This document shows positions 36,801-46,498 of a DNA stretch of 64,000 nt, piece after piece. A model generated the notes under the pieces. The model did no database searches. It had not been told where the DNA came from and was given only the letters and a program-made list of their open reading frames with translations. The translations under genes and the position numbers were made by a program. Source of the DNA: SW132 sp038150125 (GTDB lineage Bacteria; Bacteroidota; Rhodothermia; Balneolales; Balneolaceae); NCBI RefSeq assembly GCF_038150125.1, contig NZ_JBBVMF010000016.1, forward strand, positions 62,001-126,000, in the 5' to 3' direction. Numbering within the stretch: position 1 is the stretch's first letter; each line of letters begins with the position of its first letter.

Positions 36801-37621
36801 ATTATAATACAGAGACGCAGGCATATGTGCCTATACGAGGGCTAAAGTTTTACTCAGGATTTAGGCCGATATATTCCAACCTGCGTTCATACCAGGATTA
36901 TGCTGAATCTTCACTACAGGATATCCTTGGAGCTATGATTCAAATCACCCCATATAAAGAGATAAATACACTTCAGAGCATGGTATTTATCAACAAAAAT
37001 GGCTTAGAGTTTGAGGCTCATCCATTGCCGCGTACGGCTCAACTGACAGCCGGATTTAGTGCGAACATAGGCGACTACGATAACGATGGAAATGAGGATC
37101 TGTTTTTGAGCCAGAACTTCTTTGATCTGCCCCCGGGTGATACCCGTCTGGATGGTGGCCGGGGACTATGGCTGGCAGGAGACGGCAGCGGTCAGTTTAG
37201 GGCCTTGCCTGGCCAGGAAAGCGGTGTAATGATATATGGTGAGCAACAAGGAGCAGCACTTAGCGATTTTAATGCCGATGGTCGTATAGATTTAGTGGTT
37301 ACCCAAAATGGAAACCGTACAAAACTTTATGAAAATCAGACAGAAAAACGTGGATTTCGGATCCGGCTTTTAGGTCCGGCGAATAACCGTGATGCAATTG
37401 GTGCAAGCATGCGGTTAGTTTATAAAAACGGTCAAAAAGGCCCAATGCGAGAACTACAGGCCGGGGCAGGCTACTGGTCTCAGAATGGATCAATCCAGGT
37501 CATTGGGTATTCAGATGATAATCAACCGGCAGCTATTGAAGTGCGATGGCCGGATGGGAAATCTGAGAACATCTCAATTGAACCTGAAAGATGGAATTAT
37601 GTGATTGCGTATGAGGAGTAA
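33896..37621 (+). CDS. Large FG-GAP/VCBS and ASPIC/UnbV lipoprotein (first)
   Basis: The protein has 1241 residues from the ATG at 33896; a TTG at 33878 is in frame. The signal ends in lipobox LLAQC. I count about 12 FG-GAP-type calcium-binding loops such as DVNGDGWTDLY, DIDGDGDLDLY, DINGDGLPDLY, DFNGDGRPDII and DYDNDGNEDLF. They form two beta-propeller blocks, each ending in an ASPIC/UnbV domain (VSGGNYMSGSAPQLMFAI near 600 and LQAGAGYWSQNGSIQVIGY near the end). The architecture is thus duplicated within one protein. A close paralogue lies at the other end of the enzyme block. It is probably a surface carbohydrate- or protein-binding scaffold; function is inferred. Confidence 0.85.
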   Translation: MKFKELFFFLLLSVLLAQCTTERENIEFDWNQEEGYRWSELQLPGQGKAGFKQLTESETGIAISSNLAEESYINNSVLLNGSGVAAGDVNGDGWTDLYFTQIDGPNKLYINQGNFRFNDISQVADVELNDYKSAGTVLADVNGDGHLDLLVTTYDNGTILLLNNGEAEFTHAKQSGLDSSTVGGTTMALADIDGDGDLDLYVTHYINERVRDLYSPGDLIGGNVAVREGDRYNIKEEFRKYYTNITSVMGPTIREKGTVDELYLNEGGIGEDWEGFKKVENLKDHFLDENGEPLGVGEKWGLTARFEDINGDGLPDLYVCNDFWTLDQFWINQGDGVFKKIDPHNFRHMSLSSMGVAVGDVNNDGHADLFISDMLSPVHSRRMRQIINMDPVPVGPGEILNQPQYTQNTLFVNRGDNSFVETANYSGVEASGWSWATSFIDADLDGLQDLFITTGYEYDAQDLDSSARLSQSNNEEPYNLERYLRTKLQYPSLNLKNRIYKNGGDLTFSEVGSEWGFTQEDVSQGLAIADLNNDGALDMVSSRMNDKAAIYENASGESRIAVRLIGSAPNTQAIGARVTLSGFEPLQVKRIVSGGNYMSGSAPQLMFAIKPEKPDQALNIRWPDGKESTIENVSANRIYEIYQDSISVRSGTDTDTGIAQPIFKDVSDRINMSDPENEFQDYRRQPFIPVMLSQLGPGVAWLDYNNDNREDFMQTSAEDGRLAVFRNEGGGEFTRQNIPGLDHERTHGGDQTAIIGWRTDKGMNVVVGQSDYEQPSTGVPSAYHYMIRDGKVVNTQELPGTGSSTGTIAAADYNKNGTLDLFVAGRVIPGEYPESASSALYTLDDEQFVQDEANTELLQDIGLVTGAVFTDYNGDDWPDLLVSTEWGSLKLYENDQGQFREVTQELGLDEYQGWWNGLATGDFNGDGRPDIIATNWGTNSRYEIVEDHPMRMYYGYIDGNNSLDIIQANYNTETQAYVPIRGLKFYSGFRPIYSNLRSYQDYAESSLQDILGAMIQITPYKEINTLQSMVFINKNGLEFEAHPLPRTAQLTAGFSANIGDYDNDGNEDLFLSQNFFDLPPGDTRLDGGRGLWLAGDGSGQFRALPGQESGVMIYGEQQGAALSDFNADGRIDLVVTQNGNRTKLYENQTEKRGFRIRLLGPANNRDAIGASMRLVYKNGQKGPMRELQAGAGYWSQNGSIQVIGYSDDNQPAAIEVRWPDGKSENISIEPERWNYVIAYEE

Positions 37622-37878
37622 ATGAAGGTCTGCTAATCGAATCAAAAAAAGCTGTACCTGATCATTACTTAAATATTTTCATACACAGGTGACATTCATT
37701 TAGCCGAAGAACCTAAAAAGAGCGCAAATAAGCCTGTAAAAACGTTTCAGCATAGGTTTTGCGAAGCACATTAATCGTTTAAAACTTCAACCAAACTTGG
37801 AACATTAATGAAACATGGACCAACCCGGCTATTGGAATTCGTTGAACAGTATCTTATAGAGCTCAATCCACTGATAAG

Positions 37879-40350
37879 ATGAAACCAGTAATGATATTTC
37901 TATGCATTGTTTCGGCATTCCTCATAATGGGTGAAGTAGCCCGCAGCCAACCGGCTGGGGATCTGTTGCTGTGGTATGATGAACCTTCCGGGGAAGAATG
38001 GGTGCGAGCGATGCCGGTTGGAAATGGCCGGCTGGGTGCCATGGTATATGGTAATACCCACATAGAGCGGATACAGCTGAATGAAAATACGATTTGGGCG
38101 GGAAGTCCCTACCGTAACGACAGTCCGGCTGCACGCCAGGCTTTGCCGAAGGTACGCGAGCTTATCTTTGAAGGAAAACACGAGCAGGCTCAGCAGCTGG
38201 CAGGAGAAACTTTCTTCAGTGGTCCGTATGGGATGCCATATCAAACCGTCGGCGACCTGCTGTTATCTTTTCCGGGACATGGAGAAGTTCAAAATTACTA
38301 CCGTGACCTGAACCTGGAAACCGCCGTGGCCACCACCCGTTATTCGTTGAATGGGGTAGAGTACACCCGGAAAGTGTTTTCTTCCGCGCCTGATGATGTT
38401 ATTGTTATACAGCTTTCGGCCAGTCACCCGGAATCTATCACTTTTTCCGCATCTATGGAAAGTCCCCAGCAATCAACTGTATCAGTTAAAAACGGGAAAT
38501 TGATTTTATCAGGAAAGTCAGGTGATCACGAAGGTATTCCGGGAAAAGTACGGTTTCAGTCTATTACCGCCTTTGAGACTAAGGAAGGATCTGTAGTGGC
38601 TACCGATTCAACCGTGAATGTGAGTAAAGCTGATGAGGTTACTATACGTATCTCCATTGTCACAAACTTCAAGAGGTATGATGATATCAGCGCGGATGAA
38701 CAGGCATTGGCCCGTGACTATTTAAACCATGCCCGGCAAAAATCTTACAGCCAGATACTCGAAGCTCACACGGACGATTATCAAACCTTTTTCAACCGGG
38801 TTGAACTAGACTTGGGGAGCGCTGGGGCACCCGGAAAGCCGACTGACGAACGTGTTGCAGATTTTGCTCGGGGTGCCGATCCACAACTTATTGAGCTGTA
38901 TTTCCAGTTTGGACGATACCTGTTGATTTCCAGCTCGCGTCCCGGATCACAGCCGGCTAACTTGCAAGGGATCTGGAATCAGCAGATGACACCACCCTGG
39001 GATAGTAAATATACCCTCAACATCAATGCGGAGATGAACTACTGGCCGGCCCAGCTGACCAACCTGGATGAGATGCACGAGCCGCTGATCCAGATGGTCA
39101 AAGAGCTATCCATTACCGGACAAGAAACGGCCGACGTAATGTACGGTGCTGATGGTTGGGTGACCCATCATAACACCGATATATGGCGGATCACCGGCCC
39201 GGTTGATGGCGTATTTTGGGGCATGTGGCCGATGGGTGGTGCCTGGCTGACGCACCAATTGTGGGAGAAATATCTTTACTCCGGCGATGAAGAATATCTG
39301 AAAGAAGTATACCCGGTATTAAAGAGCAGTGCAGATTTTTATGTGGATTTCCTTGTGGAGGAGCCGGAACATGGCTGGCTGGTGGTAGCTCCGAGTAATT
39401 CACCGGAAAATGCGCCCCAAAGCCGCTCGGGTGTTTCAATCGCAGCCGGGGTTACTATGGATAATCAGCTTGTTTTTGAGCTGTTTACCAATACGATACG
39501 GGCGGCCGAGGTATTAGGACGAGATTCTGTTTTTGTAGAAACACTCAAAGAAAAACGAGCTCAGTTGCCCCCGATGCAAGTCGGCAGATTGGGGCAGCTG
39601 CAGGAGTGGATGGAAGACCTGGACAGCCAGGATGATAAACACCGCCATGTCTCACATTTGTTTGGCCTATATCCGGCCGCCCAGATTTCTCCTTACCGTA
39701 CGCCCGATCTATTTGACGCAGCCCGTACGTCACTGGAATACCGCGGGGATGTGTCCACCGGCTGGTCGATGGGTTGGAAGGTGAACTTTTGGGCGCGTCT
39801 GCTGGATGGTAATCACGCCCTAAAACTCATTGAAGATCAGCTGGCACCAGTCGGCTCAGAACGGAACTTGGGAGGTGGCGGAACTTATCCTAACCTGTTT
39901 GACGCACACCCGCCGTTTCAGATTGACGGCAACTTTGGATGCACCGCCGGTATTGCCGAAATGCTGATGCAAAGCCATGACGGAGCAATCCACTTGCTGC
40001 CGGCGCTGCCCAGTGAATGGGACAGTGGCCGGATCAGTGGTCTGAGGGCCCGGGGCGGGTTTATCATAGAATCATTGACATGGGAGGATGGGCGGGTTTC
40101 CGAACTGAAAATAAAATCTACACTTGGCGGCAACGTTCGGCTTAGGGCTGCAGGTGAGATATTGGGAACCAATGGCCTGACTCTTCAGAAAGCTACCGGG
40201 ACCAATCAAAACAGTTTTTATCAGCTAGTGGAAACCCCGGAGCCGTTGGTATCGCCCGACGCCGAACTGAATTTACCCAATGTTTCTGACATCTTTGAAT
40301 ATGATTTCGACACCGTAGAAGGCCAAACCTATACACTGGTAGGGAAGTAA
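37879..40350 (+). CDS. GH95 alpha-L-fucosidase / alpha-L-galactosidase family protein
   Basis: The protein has 823 residues with a signal peptide (MIFLCIVSAFLIMGEVARSQ) and no lipobox. The N-terminal GH95 beta domain has LWYDEPSGEEWVRAMPVGNG and GRLGAMVYGNTHIERIQLNE. The (alpha/alpha)6 catalytic domain carries NINAEMNYWPAQLTN, APSNSPENAPQ with the likely acid Glu, and FQIDGNFGCTAGIAEM with the base Asp region. GH95 removes alpha-1,2-L-fucose, and in some xylan loci alpha-L-galactose from complex arabinoxylan. The second is a reasonable possibility in this locus. Periplasmic location is likely. Confidence 0.93.
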   Translation: MKPVMIFLCIVSAFLIMGEVARSQPAGDLLLWYDEPSGEEWVRAMPVGNGRLGAMVYGNTHIERIQLNENTIWAGSPYRNDSPAARQALPKVRELIFEGKHEQAQQLAGETFFSGPYGMPYQTVGDLLLSFPGHGEVQNYYRDLNLETAVATTRYSLNGVEYTRKVFSSAPDDVIVIQLSASHPESITFSASMESPQQSTVSVKNGKLILSGKSGDHEGIPGKVRFQSITAFETKEGSVVATDSTVNVSKADEVTIRISIVTNFKRYDDISADEQALARDYLNHARQKSYSQILEAHTDDYQTFFNRVELDLGSAGAPGKPTDERVADFARGADPQLIELYFQFGRYLLISSSRPGSQPANLQGIWNQQMTPPWDSKYTLNINAEMNYWPAQLTNLDEMHEPLIQMVKELSITGQETADVMYGADGWVTHHNTDIWRITGPVDGVFWGMWPMGGAWLTHQLWEKYLYSGDEEYLKEVYPVLKSSADFYVDFLVEEPEHGWLVVAPSNSPENAPQSRSGVSIAAGVTMDNQLVFELFTNTIRAAEVLGRDSVFVETLKEKRAQLPPMQVGRLGQLQEWMEDLDSQDDKHRHVSHLFGLYPAAQISPYRTPDLFDAARTSLEYRGDVSTGWSMGWKVNFWARLLDGNHALKLIEDQLAPVGSERNLGGGGTYPNLFDAHPPFQIDGNFGCTAGIAEMLMQSHDGAIHLLPALPSEWDSGRISGLRARGGFIIESLTWEDGRVSELKIKSTLGGNVRLRAAGEILGTNGLTLQKATGTNQNSFYQLVETPEPLVSPDAELNLPNVSDIFEYDFDTVEGQTYTLVGK

Positions 40351-40690
40351 ATGATGGGCAGCCAATATCAACGGGCTTTATTTAAGCTGAAAATTCTATG
40401 ATAATGCACCAAATTTAAAATCCCAAACAGAAGCCATCAATGAGTAAAAGCAGTTCAATATTACAAATATGTACCAACCCATTGCAATTAAGGAATATAA
40501 CTACAGTCTTAAAAGTATTGGCGGTCGATGACTTGACATATGACATTGTCGCTCCATTAGTAGAACATAAAATGCTATATGAACGTCTATAAATTAAACC
40601 TTATCGAGGTTAGTGGTAACTACGTAAGTGATTAGGACTGACCCGGCATCTGTTCTGATTATTATCATAAATTAATTTAAATACAAAACC
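40351..40690. other. Intergenic region before the GH10 xylanase gene
   Basis: This ~340-bp AT-rich gap shows no coding frame and no clear terminator. A promoter for the GH10 gene is expected, because the gap is much longer than others in the enzyme block, but I could not place one. Confidence 0.3.
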
Positions 40691-41890
40691 ATGATTTTTT
40701 CAAAAGGAAACCTCGATTTAAGTAACATTAAGGCAGTAGCAATGCTTTTAGTTGTTTTGCTCGTTGGGTGCGATAATTCAACAAATACAGTGATTTATGA
40801 ACCTGATGAGGAAGTAGATAATGGAGGAGTACAAGAAGAACCTGCATCATTATCCGGTGCTTATGAAGGGACGTTTAAAATAGGGGTAGCCTTGAATAGT
40901 TCACAGGTCTATGGTAATCAACCGGAAGCCATACCGCTTATAAATAAACATTTTAATTCTGCAACGCCTGAAAATCTACTGAAGTGGACAAGCATCCATC
41001 CACAGCCCAACCAATACACATTCGATGGCCCGGACACGTTTGTCGAATTTGCAGAACAACGAGACATGTTTATAGTGGGGCATACCCTGGTATGGCATTC
41101 CCAAATTCCGGACTGGACCTTTGTAGATGAAAACGGGGATGAGCTTGGCCGCGAAGCGTTGCTGCAACGAATGAAAGATCACATCGATACGGTAGTGGGT
41201 CGTTACAAGGGACGTGTTGACGCCTGGGATGTGGTAAACGAGGCAGCAACCTGGTCGGATGGGCTTCGCCAGTCGAAGTGGTTAGAGATTATTGGGGAAG
41301 ATTACCTTGATAAAGCATTTCAATATGCCCATGAGGCCGATCCCGGCGCTGAGCTTTACTACAATGACTATAATTTGTGGGCTTCCGGTAAGCGGCAAAC
41401 GGTTGTTGATATGGTGAAGCGGCTTCAGGAAAATAATATTCCTATTCACGGCATTGGAATGCAAGCGCATTATGGCATCAATGGCCCGTCGATCGAAGAA
41501 ATTGAAGCAAGTATTCTTGCATTCTCTGAGCTGGGTGTCAAAGTGATGATTACGGAGCTCGACGTCAATGTACTGCCATCTGAAAATGAAGTTGATGTGG
41601 ATTATGATCCCGATTCCGGAGAGCCGGTACCATCAGAATTAAATCCTTTCACGAATGGACTTCCGGATTACATGCAGCAGATTCTCAAAGATCGATATGT
41701 GGAGCTGTTTGAACTCTTCAAAAAACAACAGGATAAGATAGATCGGGTCACGTTATGGGGACTGGATGACGGAAACACATGGCTAAATGGTTTTCCTATT
41801 CCGAACAGAACAAATCATCCGCTACTTTTTGACAGGAATTATGAACCCAAACCGGCCCTTTTTGGCATCCTGGAAGTTGCTGAGGATTAG
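40691..41890 (+). CDS. GH10 endo-1,4-beta-xylanase lipoprotein
   Basis: The protein has 399 residues with a signal ending in lipobox LLVGC. The single GH10 domain (~58-395) begins FKIGVALNSSQVYGN. It has VGHTLVWHSQIPDW, acid/base Glu184 in DAWDVVNEAATW, nucleophile Glu289 in VMITELDVNVL, and VTLWGLDDGNTWL near the end. It cuts internal beta-1,4-xylosyl bonds. No insert or extra CBM is present, unlike the dead GH10-fold protein in the same locus. As a lipoprotein it may act at the cell surface and feed the SusCD importers. Confidence 0.95.
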   Translation: MIFSKGNLDLSNIKAVAMLLVVLLVGCDNSTNTVIYEPDEEVDNGGVQEEPASLSGAYEGTFKIGVALNSSQVYGNQPEAIPLINKHFNSATPENLLKWTSIHPQPNQYTFDGPDTFVEFAEQRDMFIVGHTLVWHSQIPDWTFVDENGDELGREALLQRMKDHIDTVVGRYKGRVDAWDVVNEAATWSDGLRQSKWLEIIGEDYLDKAFQYAHEADPGAELYYNDYNLWASGKRQTVVDMVKRLQENNIPIHGIGMQAHYGINGPSIEEIEASILAFSELGVKVMITELDVNVLPSENEVDVDYDPDSGEPVPSELNPFTNGLPDYMQQILKDRYVELFELFKKQQDKIDRVTLWGLDDGNTWLNGFPIPNRTNHPLLFDRNYEPKPALFGILEVAED

Positions 41891-41971
41891 AGGATTGGCC
41901 GTGCCCATTTCAAACGAATAACCAATTAGAAGAACCGAAATTTACAAGCAATCTGATAAAGTTTATAAACT

Positions 41972-43657
41972 GTGCAGATGGATAGTTCAATGTCGTTTAA
42001 AGAATTCAGTTTAAAGGGGATACTGCTTTTATTTGTCCTGATGATTGTACAGGCTGGGTGTGCACAAAACACGTCAATGCCGGTCGCTGGTCCTGATACA
42101 GAAGACAATACAGATGCTGCCACAAATAGTGCTCAAAATCCGGTAATATGGGCTGATGTGCCTGATCCCTCAATTATACGGGTTGCAGATACCTATTATT
42201 TGAGCAGTACTACCATGCATTTTAATCCGGGCGTACCAATCATGAAGTCGAATGATCTGGTCAACTGGAAGATTGTTAATTATGTGTATGATACACTCGC
42301 TGATAGTGACGCTTTTCTGCTCCAAAATGGCCGGAATGCGTATGGAGAGGGTACCTGGGCCAGCAGTCTCCGGTACCATAACGGAACGTACTATCTGGCT
42401 ACCTTTTCGAATACAACCGGGAAAACATATGTTTTCCGCACCAACGATATCGAATCCGGTTCATGGGAGAGATTCACCATAGACCGGTTGTTCCACGACC
42501 CGTCCCTCATTTTTGACGATGGACGCGCCTTCCTGCTGTATGGTGTCGATGATATCAGAATTGTTGAACTCGCGGCAGATGCTACGGCTATTAAATCCGG
42601 CGGTGTTGACCGCGTGCTCATTTCTGACTCTAAAAGTATTGCAGGAGACCAGTTTTATGTGCCGGCGGAGGGAGTCCACATCAAAAAAATAAACGGGTAC
42701 TACTATGTGTCTCTGATTTCCTGGCCGGCCGGTGATGGACGTACTCAGCTAACCTACAGGTCGGACAGTCTGTTGGGTGAATATACGGGGCGTGTATCAC
42801 TGCAATATGAAGGGATTGCCCAGGGCGGGCTCATTGATACGCCTGACGGCGACTGGTATGCATTTTTATTTCAGGATCACGGGGCAGTAGGTCGCATCCC
42901 TCAGTTAGTTCCCGTTCGATGGGAAAATGACTGGCCAATATTTGGTGTTGACGGCGAAGTTCCTAAGCTGTTGAATATTCAGGCTGAGGATGATGATCCG
43001 GCCGGAATTGTTTCCTCTGATGAATTTGATGGAGATGCGGGGCCTGCCCAATATAACGATGAAACTGAAATCCTGTCAGGCTTGTCACTGGCATGGCAGT
43101 GGAATCACAACCCCGATTCCGAGCACTGGTCGCTCGACGAACGTCTCGGCTACCTTCGGCTGACCAACGCCGAGATTGACACCAGCTGGGTAAATACCCG
43201 GAATACTCTCACTCAACGGACATTCGGGCCGCAATGTACCGGCACCGTTTTGATGGATACCCAAAATATGAAAGATGGTGATTACGCAGGATTGGGCGCA
43301 CTACAGGGTATAAACGGTTTTATGGGCGTAAAAAAAGAAAATGGAACTACACATCTTGTGATGATGAAAGAGACACCTGAGGATCAGGAGGAGATAGAGA
43401 TTCTTCCACTGGTTCAAGACCAGGTGTACCTCAGAGTTGCGTTTGACTTTGAAAACAGGACCGATAAAGCCTATTTCTACTACAGCCTGGATGGTGAATC
43501 ATGGCAACAAATTGGCGATATGCTGCAGATGCAGTATACGCTGGATCACTTTGTAGGATACCGGTTTGCCCTGTTCAACTATGCAACGGAGACAGCCGGA
43601 GGGTCAGTAGATTTCGATTATTTCAGGGTAGAGCCCGGTTTGCACCAAACCAACTAA
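41972..43657 (+). CDS. GH43 beta-xylosidase / alpha-L-arabinofuranosidase lipoprotein
   Basis: The protein has 561 residues with a signal ending near QAGC. The N-terminal five-bladed propeller (~50-330) carries the GH43 triad: Asp65 in ADVPDPSIIR, Asp176 in FHDPSLIF and Glu233 in VPAEGVHI. The C-terminal ~200 residues form a concanavalin-like beta-sandwich typical of xylosidase-type GH43 (HWSLDERLGYLRLTN, FDFENRTDKAYFYYSLDGES). The layout fits subfamily 12-like enzymes that remove arabinose or xylose from arabinoxylan oligomers. The exact specificity cannot be read from sequence. It is 81 bp after the GH10 xylanase. Confidence 0.92.
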   Translation: MQMDSSMSFKEFSLKGILLLFVLMIVQAGCAQNTSMPVAGPDTEDNTDAATNSAQNPVIWADVPDPSIIRVADTYYLSSTTMHFNPGVPIMKSNDLVNWKIVNYVYDTLADSDAFLLQNGRNAYGEGTWASSLRYHNGTYYLATFSNTTGKTYVFRTNDIESGSWERFTIDRLFHDPSLIFDDGRAFLLYGVDDIRIVELAADATAIKSGGVDRVLISDSKSIAGDQFYVPAEGVHIKKINGYYYVSLISWPAGDGRTQLTYRSDSLLGEYTGRVSLQYEGIAQGGLIDTPDGDWYAFLFQDHGAVGRIPQLVPVRWENDWPIFGVDGEVPKLLNIQAEDDDPAGIVSSDEFDGDAGPAQYNDETEILSGLSLAWQWNHNPDSEHWSLDERLGYLRLTNAEIDTSWVNTRNTLTQRTFGPQCTGTVLMDTQNMKDGDYAGLGALQGINGFMGVKKENGTTHLVMMKETPEDQEEIEILPLVQDQVYLRVAFDFENRTDKAYFYYSLDGESWQQIGDMLQMQYTLDHFVGYRFALFNYATETAGGSVDFDYFRVEPGLHQTN

Positions 43658-43683
43658 TTAGAAAGTGAAAAAACTATTGAAGG

Positions 43684-46260
43684 ATGAACACCATGGGAAA
43701 GATGATTTTATCATGTTTGCTTAGCATTATATTCTGCCTGCCTGTTCTGGCACAGCAAACAAGCGGACTAACATCAACAATTATTAACACACAGGCAGAA
43801 TCGGAAGAGGATTTCCCGATTGTAAACGAAGATCAGCAAGCGGCACCCCTGCGTTATGATCCCAATGATTATGGAGGAGTGATTCGGGCCATTGGCGACC
43901 TGCAGTCCGATATAGATACGGTCTCAGGAGTGAAGCCTGAAATGATGACATCGGGGCCCTTCTCAGATCTTGAGATTATCATCGGCACGCTTGGCAAAAG
44001 TGAGCTGATTGATAAAATGGTGTCTGAAGACAAGCTTGACGATAAAGACCTGGAAGGGAAGTGGGAAAGTTTCGTTATAACTACGGTTGAAAATCCACGT
44101 CCTGGTGTGGAAAAGTCCCTTGTCGTAGCCGGCAGTGATATGCGCGGTACGATTTATGGCATTTATGAATTATCCCGACAACTGGGCGTTTCTCCGTGGT
44201 ACTGGTGGGCCGATGTGCCGGTGATACAGCGTTCGTCAGCTTTTGCCTTATCTGGTTATTATGCTTCAGGTGAGCCCGCCGTAAAATATCGGGGTATTTT
44301 TATTAACGATGAAGAACCGGCTTTTGGCGGATGGGCACGAGAAAAATTTGGCGGCATTAACAGTGATATGTACACACATATGTTTGAGCTGATTCTCCGT
44401 CTGCGGGGGAACTACCTGTGGCCGGCTATGTGGGGCAAGGCGTTCAACGAGGACGATCCGAAAAATCCGAAACTGGCTGATGAGTATGGTATTGTGATGG
44501 GGACTTCTCACCACGAGCCAATGATGAGGGCCCAGGCCGAGTGGACGGCACACGGTGATGAGTACGGCAACGGCGAGTGGAATTACCTGACAAATGAAGA
44601 AGGTCTAAAGCAGTTCTGGCGTGATGGTTTTGAGCGAAATCACGAGTATGAAAACCTGGTGACGCTGGGGATGCGCGGAGATGGTGACATGGCGATGGAG
44701 GGTGCCGGCAGCATGCAGAAAAATATCGACCTTATGGAGCGCATTATCTCCGACCAGCGTAATATTATCGAAGATGTTACGGGGGAACCGGCCTCTGAAA
44801 CGCCGCAGGTTTGGGCGCTTTATAAAGAGGTTTTGCTATATTATGAGCAGGGGATGAAAGTGCCAGATGATGTTATCATCTTACTGGCTGACGATAATTG
44901 GGGCGACGTTCGACGGCTTCCGGATCTCAATGAGCCGAAACACCCCGGTGGATACGGCATGTACTATCATGTAGATTATCACGGTGCGCCCCGCTCTTAC
45001 GAATGGCTGAACATGAATCAGCTGCCCCACATGTGGGAGCAGCTGCAGCTCACCTACGACTATGGCGTGGATAAAGTATGGGTCCTGAATGTGGGCGATC
45101 TCAAGCCTATGGAATACCCGATGACCTTTTTCCTTGATATGGCATGGAATCCTGACTCATTTAATGCCCATAATCTTAAAGATTATGCACAGAAATTTCT
45201 GCGAGAGAAAGTTGGTACTGCAGAAGCAGAAGAGGCAGCCGATATTTTAACTACCTCTACAAAGTACAACAGCCGCGTTACTGCAGAAATGCTGGATGAA
45301 AACACCTATAACCTGGAGAGCGGTGAGTTTCGCCAGGTTCGCGATGCCTACATGGCACTCGAGGCCCGCGCGCTGCGGCAATTCCGCGGTCTGCAGGAAG
45401 AGTATAAAGATTCCTACCACCAGCTAATTCTGTTCCCGGTACAGGCGATGGCCAATCTATACGATCTCTATTATTCAGTGGCTATGAACCGCAAGTTAGC
45501 AGCCGAGAATGACCCCCGGGCCAACTACTGGGCCGATCGTGCCGAAGATAGCTTTGCGTACGATGACGAGCTTACGGAGGAGTATCACAGCATTGCCGAT
45601 GGCAAATGGAACCACATGATGGATAAAGCCCATATTGGTTATACTTCTTGGAACGCTCCTCAGGGCGGTGATCAAATGCCGGAAGTAACACGTGTAGATT
45701 CAAGCATAGCCAACCGGGGAGGTGGATACACCTTTAAGGGTGAGCATAACGTGGTGTCTATGGAAGCCGAACACTATTACGAGAGTAAAGCAGCTGAAAA
45801 TACCCAATGGACAATCATCCCGGATATGGGGCGGACTCTGTCAGGACTTGCCCTGATGCCCTACACAGAAATGCCGGATGGTGCCGAGCTTACATACAAA
45901 TTCACGCTGGATACAGAAGCGGACACCGTAGAGCTTCGGACGATTTTCGGAACGACGCTTCCATTTAACGGGGAGGGGCATCGCGTGGCTGCCTCTATCA
46001 ATGGCGGGGAAGAAGTTATTTGGAACATCAACGAAGATCTGACCTGGGAGAATAATTACTCGCTGATGTACCCCACTGCTGCAGATCGTATCATTGAAAC
46101 GACCCATACGTTACAGCTGTCCAACAGTGCTGACGGTATTCACACCCTAACTATCCGGCCGCTAAATCCCGGCGTGGTATTTCATAAGATTATTATTGAT
46201 GATGGTGGTTATGAACAAACACATCTCAAGATGCCGGAAAGCCCGTACGAAAGGGAATAA
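43684..46260 (+). CDS. GH115 xylan alpha-1,2-glucuronidase
   Basis: The protein has 858 residues with a signal peptide (MILSCLLSIIFCLPVLA-Q). GH115 features include IYGIYELSRQLGVSPWYWWA, KYRGIFINDEEPAFGGWARE, LRLRGNYLWPAMWGKAF, GIVMGTSHHEPMMRAQAEW and LADDNWGDVRRLP. A C-terminal beta domain begins near VVSMEAEHYYESKA. The family removes (methyl)glucuronic acid from internal xylose units of glucuronoxylan. This is the strongest clue that the locus targets glucuronoxylan or glucuronoarabinoxylan. The gene lies 26 bp after the GH43 gene, so they are co-transcribed. Confidence 0.94.
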   Translation: MNTMGKMILSCLLSIIFCLPVLAQQTSGLTSTIINTQAESEEDFPIVNEDQQAAPLRYDPNDYGGVIRAIGDLQSDIDTVSGVKPEMMTSGPFSDLEIIIGTLGKSELIDKMVSEDKLDDKDLEGKWESFVITTVENPRPGVEKSLVVAGSDMRGTIYGIYELSRQLGVSPWYWWADVPVIQRSSAFALSGYYASGEPAVKYRGIFINDEEPAFGGWAREKFGGINSDMYTHMFELILRLRGNYLWPAMWGKAFNEDDPKNPKLADEYGIVMGTSHHEPMMRAQAEWTAHGDEYGNGEWNYLTNEEGLKQFWRDGFERNHEYENLVTLGMRGDGDMAMEGAGSMQKNIDLMERIISDQRNIIEDVTGEPASETPQVWALYKEVLLYYEQGMKVPDDVIILLADDNWGDVRRLPDLNEPKHPGGYGMYYHVDYHGAPRSYEWLNMNQLPHMWEQLQLTYDYGVDKVWVLNVGDLKPMEYPMTFFLDMAWNPDSFNAHNLKDYAQKFLREKVGTAEAEEAADILTTSTKYNSRVTAEMLDENTYNLESGEFRQVRDAYMALEARALRQFRGLQEEYKDSYHQLILFPVQAMANLYDLYYSVAMNRKLAAENDPRANYWADRAEDSFAYDDELTEEYHSIADGKWNHMMDKAHIGYTSWNAPQGGDQMPEVTRVDSSIANRGGGYTFKGEHNVVSMEAEHYYESKAAENTQWTIIPDMGRTLSGLALMPYTEMPDGAELTYKFTLDTEADTVELRTIFGTTLPFNGEGHRVAASINGGEEVIWNINEDLTWENNYSLMYPTAADRIIETTHTLQLSNSADGIHTLTIRPLNPGVVFHKIIIDDGGYEQTHLKMPESPYERE

Positions 46261-46498
46261 ACGTTAACAATCGATTTAATATGTAAATGGTTTAATTTGC
46301 AGACCCTTTGGGTCGGAAAAAGATATACGTCTCCCTTTCCCCGTAATAGATTCCTTCGGGAGAAAGGGGACACTCCAAAATAAGTTATGTACTGACCTGG
46401 AATAATTGAAACATCGGGATCCTGTTTTTTGGTGTTGGATTTAGGATCATTACGCTACGATACCGCTTTAAACAGAGTCACTTAACGGATACGAACAA

